From contig OZ316895.1 in the NCBI GenBank assembly GCA_973895155.1, positions 992,001 to 1,056,000 of the forward strand: DNA of 64,000 nt, given 5' to 3'. Below, piece after piece: positions 55,304 through 64,000 of this stretch (its first letter is position 1; each line of letters begins with the position of its first letter). This DNA is from Marsupella aquatica. Lineage: Eukaryota; Marchantiophyta. The notes beneath the pieces were generated by a model that searched no databases, was not told the DNA's origin, and worked only from the letters and a program-made list of their open reading frames with translations. A program made the position numbers and the translations under genes.

Positions 55304-57270
55304 CACTGATGTCTGATGGAGCCAACCTGACGCTTTCACACACGGTAAACGTAATCAAATGTCATATCCAGTGTATTTTTTTAAGGTTTTTTACTTTTAG
55401 CCCGTGTGGTGAATGTTTGCTTCTCTAAGGGAGTAGACTCTAGAAATATTCTCTGTCAGATTTCACAGAATTAAATTGTGACTCTCAGATATCCCTAGAT
55501 TTAAGGAGGACCGTTAGATTCTTGCTAACGGGGTCCATGATTTGGGGGAAGAGTGGCTAATGGTGTCAGGAAAATGTACCAAATATTAGCCAAAAGTGAT
55601 GAAAGTTTTTTGGGGAGGTGGAATTTGGCTAAAATTTGCACTTAAAAAATAAGCTGGTCATATCCTTACTACGTCAACAAAGTAAGCATCGACTAAAGGC
55701 TGTTAGCAAAGGAACAAAGGTTATTACCGGAGTGGCGTCCCCTTAATTGCACATCAAAATGTGATCATATGACATGTATTAATAATTAATAATTATATCA
55801 CTCTATACATATTTTGTTTAATTGTATATCAAAATGTGATTTTTTACCATGTATTATGTCACTCCTTACCATGATAAACTCAGATGTTTTGTTAAAATCA
55901 CCAAATGTTATTTACACTCTATAATATGCTAGACTGCCAAATCTTAATCTTAACTTTAGTCTGCTTACAAAAGATGAAAAAAAGCGGGAGTGATTTTGTA
56001 CCATTAGTTATACAATGTGTATAACTATGATAGTTGTATTTATAAAAGAAAGATACAAGGGACAACAATGGGAGACATGAGCATGTATATGATAATCATA
56101 GGTATTTTAATAATTATATAAGTTACATGGAAAGGCTGCCCATGGGAGGGAGGCACATTGGAAAGTGTGTTCTCATCGCCAACTTCTCTTTAAAAAAACA
56201 TCTCATTAAAATATTGTTTTTGAGAACTATATTATATCTGGAAAGTCGCACCATAGGGAGGGGCGCGTGGGCGCTTGAAGAGGGATGGAATTTATCCACA
56301 AATTTTAATTCAGGTGGGGCAAATTCCTTCCCGGCGTGTAATTATATATGATTTAAGAATGAACTTTGGAGGTTAGATTTGTGTAATTTAATAATTATCT
56401 GCAATTTCAAAATGGGTGGGAAGCATACAGGAATAATCCTATGTGTTTTTATTTCTGTTTTTTTAATTATAAGAAATGAGAAATTGGGTGTTCCCAAAAG
56501 AATGGTTTGGCAGGTTCTAAAAACATGGAATTTTTTTACTCTTCATTTCATTTTGTTGGGAGAAGGTGATAATTTTCTTTTTGGATGTGCAGGATTTTTT
56601 TTTACATTTTGTATTTGCCCACAATTTTGCAATGTATAGTGTTGGAGAAAGCTACGGTAGTTTTGGGTGGGGGATGGGGACAAGAGCAGAAACCTCCATC
56701 GCCGCACTACTTCTACCTCCCCACTCACAACTCACTTTTTTCACATTTCTCATCAATTTTGTGCTTCAACAACTTACATAAAGTCTGTTTGGTAGCACTA
56801 TTTTAGTGTCAATCATGTAAGTTCTTCTTGAATAACACTCCTCTTGGTGCAATGCACTAGAATCTGACTCATGTTTCTTATCACTCTCTTTTTGGACCAA
56901 TTTTTTTGTGTCCATTGTGTCCTTCATTTCTGCATTATACTTCCACCTCTCCTTCCTCCCTTGCACAACTCATGCTTTAATTTTTTATTTCAGGCAAGCT
57001 TGGTTTTGTTGGATTTCAATTTTGTGAAGGGCGTTCGTGACAAGCAAGTAAAACAACCTTGGATGAAAAACTCATGGTTTTACTGAAAAAACTCATGGTT
57101 TTACTGATCGGGGATCAATCTGATCAACCTGAATGAGCACAGAATTGACATTAAACGACTGACATTGAAAGGGAATATCCCATCAACCCAAATGACGAAA
57201 GATTCTTCTAAAATCTGCTATCGTTACAGATCTACTCTAGACCATCGAGATACCAGATCCTAAAGGAGCT
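55304..57270. other. Intergenic, A/T-rich
   Basis: No gene is recognised. There are short local repeats (ATCAAAATGTGAT at about 55,750 and 55,830; ACTCATGGTTTTACTGA doubled near 57,070-57,105). Several readings of 60-86 codons are open but look random. Confidence 0.5.
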
Positions 57271-59330
57271 TCACTTCGTGGTCTCTTTTGGTAGCTCATT
57301 CTCCTTAGCGTCCTGTTTTGCTTGGACAATCTTGATTGTGACGGTACAGTTTTGGAATAAATTGTTTGCTATGCTATTACCCATAGTCACAGTGGAAGTC
57401 CCTCTCAGCTGTTTGGCTAAAGTTGAATTTGCTTGCACCTCATTCTCCCAATTCACTACTTCAAAATCTAGTAGAAAGTACTTGCTTCTCGCATACTATT
57501 CTCCCACATTGACCACAAAAGTATTCAAACCAGACTCCTGTCAAAAACTCAAAAAATAAGTCAGGAACGTCATCCATTAAAGTAACAAAGTGCTAATTCA
57601 TTAATAGCTATGGATGCTTCACCATCTGCAATTATTGTCCAAGACAGCAGGGCCAAAACAAAGAGTCAACCACACACATTGTACCTGTACTGGTTTTGGT
57701 GTTATGGACAATTGCATCGCAGACTTCTCACTCAATCCAAGGTGTTGTGCTCAGTATCCTTGCATCTCAGGTTTTCCAGTCACAAGAGTTGTTAGCGGAT
57801 TCAAGCTACACGAAGATCCCACAATCTGTTCCTACACAAATTTCCTGCTGACCTCTGTTAACGTAGGATTGTAATTCAACATTGGATTAGAATCCACCAA
57901 AGTGGCAGCTTCCATGGATCTCAGTGTTTGCGTCCGATCGTACCTCTGGTACCCACTAACAGTATGGTGACCAGAAATCAATCTGCCAATTTCATTGGGA
58001 ATGCCTTTGGCTGCAATTCTAGTAATTAGTGTGGCTCTCCCCATTCGATTGCTAAAAGAGTCTCCTGGCAAACCAACCAAGGTCGACATGCTCTTGAGCC
58101 ACTTGGTCGTTCTATTTTTGGCCACCTTATGGACCCTGCTATACCATATATTTCCAGTTGGGTTAGTTATTGGCCCCAAGAACAAGTCAGGTTTTGTCCC
58201 CTCTGTCAGCTCAGGCAAATGGCGCAAGTATTGCCTGACCGTCATCAAGAAATCTGGCTTGTAAGTGTGATACACACTTCTGAACTGTTCCTCATTGTCG
58301 CGAGCAAGAGTATTTGCATTATTTTTACTTTGTCTCTCCTGGAAACTGCATGAAGAGCAAAGCTTGTTAGAAGAGTTAACTTCAAAGAAAACAAACTCAC
58401 AGGGAACGCCAAAGGACAAGTATAACCAGTTGCAAACTCAAATGAAAAATAGCTTGAGAGATGGCGTCTGGCCACTGATAATAGATATGACAGAAATGAT
58501 AATGCCCCTAACCAGACTGAATTTTGCTCAGCTGCAAGGCCCTACATGAGGCTAATCAAGAAGAAGCTTATTAATTTCTTCTGACTGGTGACCAGTCTTA
58601 CCGTACATAGTCCTTTCCCTCTTTATCGACCCGAATACTAATGTCATCCCCATGCAGATCCCACACTTCTTGGTCTCCACAAATGCCCATCCCGACAAGG
58701 ACAAAAAACGTCAATTGCTTTTGGCAGCCATGACTAAAATTGATTTGATGATCCATGTTGGCCAGGATTGCCTTCTCCATTTCTTCAATAAGAATACTCA
58801 CCTGCAAGAAGAGATATATGGGAATCATCATACGCTAACGAGGAAAAACGAGATCAGCAAAAATTGAAATCGACACCTAAAAACTCACTTTCTTCCTCTT
58901 CTTATTGGCTCCATCTTTGGCACTCTTCTTGATTGCTGCTTGCAACATCATTTGAGTTCTGGTAAATGATGGATGAGAATTGACATTAAAGCCTTTCTCA
59001 ACAAGATCCCTTCCCCTCTCAAAGCCCGCAGGTTGCTTGCACGTCTTATCAGCCGATTGTAGCCATTCATAAGATTCATGAATGAGGCTGATGGGAGTGG
59101 TGTGCCATCGTATTCCACAGCACGAGTATAATATGTTGCTCAATAGCTCATCAAGTTGTCTTAGTGGCTAATCACCGAGCGAGATAGTCATATCCCAATT
59201 CAAGGCACTGCACAAGGGGTCTGCCCATTTGGCAGCCCATCGGTCATTCTGCTCTTTTGGAAGCTTTTTGATTGCTAGACCCGCATCAGCCAATGTGAAT
59301 CAGGAATTACCCTCAGTCTCGGAAGTAACC
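57271..59330 (-). pseudogene. Crypton/ZMYM-type tyrosine-recombinase-like gene remnant
   Basis: Minus-strand exons join in frame through good splice sites. One ends at 58,889 (KKRKK, then GTGAGT). Another is 58801-58602 (SILIEEMEKAIL, FVLVGMGICGDQEVWDLHG). A third starts at 58,345 (FQERQSKNNANT) and runs to about 57,850. It carries PDLFLGPITNPTGNIWY, NRMGRATLITRIAAKGIP and ISGHHTVSGYQRYDRT. The last two are the C-terminal tyrosine-recombinase blocks, with the final Tyr in GYQRY. A likely last exon (57,456-57,271) has GNSIANNLFQNCTVTIKI. Upstream, an in-frame TAG near 59,168 separates NWDMTISLGD from DELLSNILYSC. The first catalytic Arg (expected in a G-x-R-G-xx-E motif) reads Cys in GICGDQE, and the His of H-x-x-R is replaced. 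It therefore looks catalytically dead and decayed, not a working recombinase. Confidence 0.72.
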
Positions 59331-60714
59331 TGTATCTTGACTAACATTGGCTTGCTTACCCCCTGCTCGTGCCTTCATTATGAGGCACAATTGCATCAGA
59401 AGTGGTCTTAGCTCCTGGACCTTCACTAGAGCATTGCCCACCTACAACATTGTCAAAAATGTAAGATAACCTTGGTAAAGCTTTACTGGTCGATAAGCTC
59501 CTTCGTTGGCCATTCCATAGGCAACTCAAGATCTTCCAGATAGCACATCTTGACATCATCCTCACTTCAGTCCTCTCCCCCAACAGACATTGCCTCATCT
59601 CCACTTCCCTCTCCCATCTTGGATTGGCCTGGCCGTGCCAGCAAATGAGCAGAATTAGAGATAACAAAGAAACAACATAGCTGAGAGTTGCACCATGCCA
59701 TATTAACTAAAATTGCAGGATAGAAACAATATCAATCATATAGACGTTGAAAAGGATACCACAAGTTGCAAATCCTCCTGATGCTATAATCCACAATTTC
59801 AATTCAAACTCTATGAAGCACAACACACTGGGAAAGAAGCAGCATATCACCATTTGTCAAAATCTAACGTCACAATTTGCAAGAAAACATTTCAAAAGCA
59901 CAATCACGGTTTGCTTGCAATGAATTTTAGCAGCACCCTAGCAGCAACTCGCATTTCAAGTGCCCTCTTCAAAATCTAGCACCGCAACGCATCGATCCCC
60001 AAGAAAACATTTCAGAAACACTGACACTGCTTTGTTGCCAACAATGCTTGATTGCCAAGATTTTAGTAGCGCCCTGGTAGCAATTCGCTATTAAAGTGGC
60101 CTCCGACAACAAAAACAAAGGAAGGGTGGCGCGCTGCAGCAAGACAATGCAAATGAACGAATTAATTTCAAATGTGGAAGCATGTGAGGTTCCACAAGCT
60201 TCCCTTGTATATCCTCCCAAACAATAATTTGTGTGCACCTCTTTTCATTGGTTGGACAGGTCATAGCTGGTAACCAAAACTCAAAACTGGATTACTTACG
60301 TTAGCGGAGGTTTGGATGGCGATTACATGGGGCCTATTGGGGTTCCCAGGTCCCTCCATAATGTTTCCCGGCTACGACGGTCAACTTTCTGTCAGAACCT
60401 GGTCTCCCCATTAGCCCCAATAACCCCCCTCTAAACCTTCGTTATCCTATACTTTGGCTGACCCCACCCCAACCAACTGCGGCCTGACAATGGCCAAACA
60501 CCTAACAAACTGTGGCCCAACTCTCTCAACCCAGACTTGGCTGAAGGCAGCCCAATGACAGTGTCTTGACTCACCTCAACATCCAAACTCAGCTACATGC
60601 GGCCTGACTCGCTGCGATGATGGAGGCAGCGACTCCCTGGCACGCCTGGACCCGGGATCCCAAGGTGAGATGAGACCTTGACATGAGACCCAAGACAATG
60701 GGTCCCAACCCCGA
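59331..60714. other. Upstream flank of the recombinase remnant
   Basis: Short open readings may be 5' exons of the recombinase-like gene (for example 59,356-59,667 on the minus strand), but none has a motif I recognise. Between 59,850 and 60,090 the phrases AAGAAAACATTTCA(A/G)AA and TAGCA(G/A)CAACTCGC recur, a weak local duplication. Confidence 0.45.
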
Positions 60715-61549
60715 CCCTAACTTAACCCCTTGAGTTGGTTCCAACTCCCCACCGAGCTCGTGGACTTGCCGTTATCTCTTGGGTTGGGGGCCAAAATATT
60801 GGGACCAAAAGTGGTACGAGGTGGCAGGTCCCAATATGAGGGGACCACCTCCTCTCAAACATCCATATGTTGAAATTTCATACAAACCACACCACCACCC
60901 CAAGGGGACATGGTGTTGGAGAGTAAAGAACCAAGTAAACAGGGATGTGGTTACCAAAGGGGTTCCATGCAAGGGGATAGAAATAAGGCCCTTTGAAAAG
61001 CCGGCCAAGCTGTGCTGTTGCCCCAAAGGGTCTCGGCTTTGGGGCGGCCAAAGTCAAGTAAGCGGCCACTTCGACTTTAAGTGAAATGCTTAAAGTAACC
61101 AAAAACCTGGGGTTACTAATGGGGTTTTGGGGATGCAAGGGGTTATCGAAAACAGGCCTTTGAAAAGTTGGCCAAGCCGTGCCATTGTCCCAAGGAGTCT
61201 CGGCATTGGGGCGACTAAAGCCTAGTAAGCGGCTGCGATGACTTTAAGTAAAATGCTTAAAGTAATAAAAAACCTGGGGTTACCAATGAGGTTTTGGGGA
61301 TGCAATGGGTGACAATCTTTTAACTTGATTTGGTTTTTCTTTCACTTTTGCATTTAACATCTTTGACTAACTATAGTACATCCCTTTACTTCTGGATCAT
61401 TTCATGTATTTAACAACATCTTGAACGACATGATATCTTTTTCTTCACAATACTTTTTTTTCTTCACAAGATATTTTGTATATGTGTATATGACATTTTT
61501 TTCTTCGCTACATCTTTTGTATGATGCACTCCTATTCAATTGAGCCAGT
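60715..61549 (+). mobile_element. Helitron derivative lacking the helicase
   Basis: 60,715-61,315 matches the internal block of the Helitron at 21.95-22.43 kb, including its ~180-bp internal repeat. At GTGACAATC (61,309) the sequence goes straight to a tail like that of the first element (CTTTCACTTTTG, 'acatctttt' words). It ends at about 61,549 with CAATTGAGCCAGT, a decayed GAGCTAGT. Compared with the copy at 22 kb, the helicase fragment and ~50 bp after it are missing. The left terminus could not be located. Confidence 0.65.
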
Positions 61550-61944
61550 AACCTATAATCCTCTGTTCGATGGTCTACTTTCGACTGCTTTTTCAAGGCC
61601 CCAAAAAACCTCGTGAAGCACCAATGTGGTCATGTCTGTGACCGCAGCCCATCTTTTATGCTGAAACCTTCGTTCGATCATCCCATTCAACCCTTACTTG
61701 TCAGCTGTGGCCGATCGCATCGAATCATCCGAACGCTAAATCTATGAACTACGGCCGATTTACTGCAACCCCAAGTCGACGACTCCTCAATCCACGAAGG
61801 CCCCGTTCTGCCGCTGCTGCATGATTGTGATGCGGCTGAGCTCGAAATGGTCCTGCTCTACAAGTACTAGCGTATTTGGGCTTGTTTGTGGATTTGGGTG
61901 CTGCAGCTTTATAACTGAAAGCAAATTATAATGTGGCCGCTACT
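61550..61944. other. Spacer before the L11 gene 5' region
   Basis: No gene or repeat is recognised. It probably includes distal promoter sequence of the L11 gene. Confidence 0.45.
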
Positions 61945-62946
61945 GCTGCTGGTTCAGCGTTACAGCAACCAGGATCTCGAGTCATCTCTTGTGTCCTGAC
62001 TGTGACGGACTGTCTGTCTGCCACACTACGCGTTCGCTCCACCTCCTAGTAAGCACTACGCACTCTTATCTCGCCTGCCTCGTTGTTTGTGTCTTGTAGC
62101 GTTGTGCATTGTTGTCTGGCGGGGAGCATACAATCCTACTCATGTTATTAGAATGACATAGTTTGGTGCTGCGGTGATATGATTTCCTGATCTACAATTG
62201 CCGGTACACTCTTGAGCCCAAATGTTGGAGATTTGTGCTCACGGATTACAGTAGTTCCTGCATTCTGTGGACTCTCTCCCCCACAGTCTGCATAGGAGGG
62301 CACATGGTCGCATTGGGGCCGTGGAGTTCTTCCAGTCGTTTGATCTTTCCCTGTTTAGTGTAGTTGTTGTGGTTGGTGTCGGAATGAATGACCGAAGGAT
62401 TTAGTCAGGGTTTAAGGAAACAGGGCGCATTGTGGTTGGGCGGCATCGTTAGCACGCTGAAAGTCTCATGTAGAACGATTCTGGAGGAGAGTTGCATTTC
62501 TCTTACTTTTTCCTTCATCATGCCATTTGGGTCCTAATAGCTATGGAGTTGTATGCATTTGTCTTCCATGAAAGGGAAATTGTAGCTGAGAGAGTTCCGA
62601 TCTCCTTGTGTAAGACAATTCGCGGACTCGATGATGGGTGAATTCGCAAATGACGACTCGAGCAGGGAACAGGCATTCCACAGGGGCCCTAAGACGCAGG
62701 ATGAGCGCTAGAAATATTCGGAACCTTACTAATATCACTGAATGAGGAACTTTCTCTAAAGAGTACGGTTTGACCTCACATTTGCCCGGAGAGTTATCTC
62801 CTGCTTGTCGGTCGACGTTTAGGGGTTGAGCGAGTGAGAGAGTTACAATTTAGGGTTTCTGATGTGACTGATACTTGTAATTGCAGGAGCTGTTCACACT
62901 AGCACATCTCTGTTCCGTCCTGGACATTAACTGAAGAATAGCAGCG
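61945..62946 (+). promoter_or_regulatory. Promoter and 5' UTR (with likely intron) of the L11 gene
   Basis: The start codon is preceded by a 3' splice site (TGTAATTGCAG, ending 62,886) followed by 60 non-coding bases, so a 5' UTR intron is likely. The donor could not be fixed. The whole region has a diverged partner at 33,185-33,990 that keeps the same splice acceptor, an independent hint that the acceptor and nearby blocks were functional when the duplication arose. Confidence 0.65.
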
Positions 62947-63399
62947 ATGGCCTTCCAAGGAAAACAAGTAGCAGCATTGATAAGGCTGGTGGTTAACGCA
63001 GGCCAGGCCAAGCCAGCCCCTCCCGTTGGCCCTGCGTTGGGACAGCACAGGCTGAATCTAATGGCATTCTGCAAAGACTTCAATGCGCGCACACAGAGCT
63101 TCAAACCTGATGTTCCCATGTCTGTTTTAGTGACAGCATACACTGATTCGAGCTTCGATTTCACCATCAAATCCCCGAAGGTTTCTTATTTCCTCAAAAA
63201 AGCAGCTGGGTTGCAAAATGGGAGCAGTAGAGCCGGCCACGACGTTGCCGGCGTGGTGACTTTGAAGCATATATATGAGATCGCCAAGATCAAGCAGACC
63301 GACCCGGACTGTCAGTACTTGGAACTGGAGGCTATTTGTAAATCTATTATGGGTAGTGCTCGCTCTATGGGCATTGCAGTTAAACGTGACCTGGATTAG
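62947..63399 (+). CDS. Mitochondrial ribosomal protein L11 (uL11m)
   Basis: 150 residues in one coding exon with a clear start (GCGATGGCC). L11 forms the stalk base with 23S-type rRNA and is needed for factor binding. The N-terminal domain shows VVNAGQAKPAPPVGPALGQH, NLMAFCKDFNART and VPMSVLVTAYTDSSFDF, the hallmark L11 signature with its conserved prolines. The C-terminal RNA-binding domain shows KSPKVSYFLKKAAG, GVVTLKHIYEIAKIK and ICKSIMGSARSMGI. It begins directly with the ribosomal domain, with almost no N-terminal extension, and has the length of the mitochondrial plant form; the plastid form would carry a long transit peptide. No lesion is seen. Confidence 0.92.
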   Translation: MAFQGKQVAALIRLVVNAGQAKPAPPVGPALGQHRLNLMAFCKDFNARTQSFKPDVPMSVLVTAYTDSSFDFTIKSPKVSYFLKKAAGLQNGSSRAGHDVAGVVTLKHIYEIAKIKQTDPDCQYLELEAICKSIMGSARSMGIAVKRDLD

Positions 63400-64000
63400 C
63401 TTTCCTAGGTGTATTCTTTTTTCCGCGCATTCTTTGTCACATCGGGGGCTCGGTTGGGAGCACACGAGAGAAGCCGGAGCACTTGTCCTCCCTGACTCGT
63501 CCCTACATCGAGCTAATTTACAACAAATCTTGGTCTCTGAACGTTCCAAACAGGATGAGTGGGTTTGTTCTTATCTGGCGATTCTAAGCCTAGCTCAGGT
63601 CATGAATGAAGAATAGAACCTCTCCTCGTATACAGCTGGCATTCACTGAACTATGCACGGGGGTGCAGCATCGTTTCGTTGTAGGTATTTGGAGGTGGTT
63701 TTCGACTGCGAATCATCCCCTTCCACTTCGACTGAAGGTTGGTGACTTGTTTAACCCCTGTGCAAGAAATGAGAGTTTGCAAGAAGAGCATTTGTTGAAG
63801 CGAAGCAGTTGTCTTACAAGGTATAGAGCACTTCATCGCTGTGATAAGAACGTTTGCTTTGCTGTGGTATCTTGATTTGGTGTTTAGGCTGGTGCTAACA
63901 GAGAGGAAAAGCATCCCGTTTTTCACGTTTTTTTCACAAGGGTTCTTAATTTTCGTTCTTAATGCCGGAGGCTTTTCCATGTTGATAAATCATGCTTGGT
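63400..64000. other. Downstream of the L11 gene
   Basis: Should contain the L11 3' UTR. Two open readings of about 90-110 codons (63,606-63,875 plus, 63,651-63,980 minus) overlap on opposite strands and match nothing recognisable. Confidence 0.5.

Noticed and set aside
45841-55316. Setting the hAT ends five bases further out (CAGTG at the right, TTATG at the left)
   Set aside because: It would leave 8-bp flanks with no match (GGGACCAC against ATGTCTGA). Starting at CCCGG gives CACTTATG/CACTGATG and agrees with the MITE.
54623-55428. Pro/Gly-rich frames at the right hAT end
   Set aside because: Same reason: low-complexity G/C repeats at a transposon end.
1-64000. tRNA, rRNA or snRNA genes
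   Set aside because: I saw no convincing cloverleaf with A/B boxes or conserved rRNA/snRNA blocks by eye. A covariance-model scan would be needed to exclude them.

Overview
The window looks like nuclear DNA of a land plant, probably a non-flowering one (bryophyte or lycophyte grade). The plant assignment rests on a chlorophyll b reductase gene (NYC1), a degenerate nuclear copy of plastid psaA, a nuclear mitochondrial-ribosomal L11 gene, plant-type Copia, L1, Helitron and hAT elements, and ordinary spliceosomal introns. The finer placement is a guess. About three quarters of the sequence is transposon-derived or repetitive, and only four host genes look intact.

Layout. 1-3.6 kb: the 3' part of a decayed Ty1/Copia element with its 3' LTR. 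5.1-7.2 kb: a broken coiled-coil ORF on the minus strand, probably from a transposon. 8.3-8.7 kb: a 51-bp tandem repeat interrupted by a 228-bp MITE with a perfect 8-bp target duplication. 10-12 kb: NYC1, without introns. 12.6-14.3 kb: a satellite that alternates 56- and 63-bp units. 16.0-16.6 kb: an 84-bp satellite. 17.8-20.2 kb: a 5'-truncated L1 LINE with a perfect 15-bp target duplication. 21.6-27.5 kb: two abutting Helitrons, the second holding a LINE tail. 28.1-30.7 kb: an RT-containing LINE with an R2-like restriction-endonuclease tail. 31.5-32.6 kb: a cluster of a TGCACTTA motif on both strands. 33-34 kb: a relic duplicate of the 5' region of the L11 gene at 62-63 kb. 36.1-37.9 kb: a five-exon RNF170-like RING/DUF1232 gene. 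40.8-41.3 kb: the psaA relic. 43.1-45.5 kb: a five-exon membrane-protein gene. 45.9-55.3 kb: a large hAT-like element. 57.3-59.3 kb: a Crypton/ZMYM-type tyrosine-recombinase gene remnant. 60.7-61.5 kb: a Helitron derivative. 62-63.4 kb: the mitochondrial L11 gene.

The most interesting object is the 9.45-kb element at 45,854-55,303. It has inverted ends starting CCCGGTTTG, 8-bp flanking duplications matching at 7 of 8 positions, C-rich then G-rich subterminal blocks at both ends, and three copies of a ~42-bp motif inside each end in opposite orientations. It encodes a hAT/DUF659 transposase on the plus strand. On the minus strand it also carries a protein-kinase-like gene whose DFG motif reads NFG, and a coiled-coil protein ending in a RING-H2-like domain. 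The 228-bp MITE at 8.4 kb shares both of its ends, so the family seems to have mobilised a non-autonomous derivative.

Limits: homologies are recognised by eye. Exon boundaries come from GT/AG sites and reading-frame continuity, not transcripts. Percent identities and ages were not computed.
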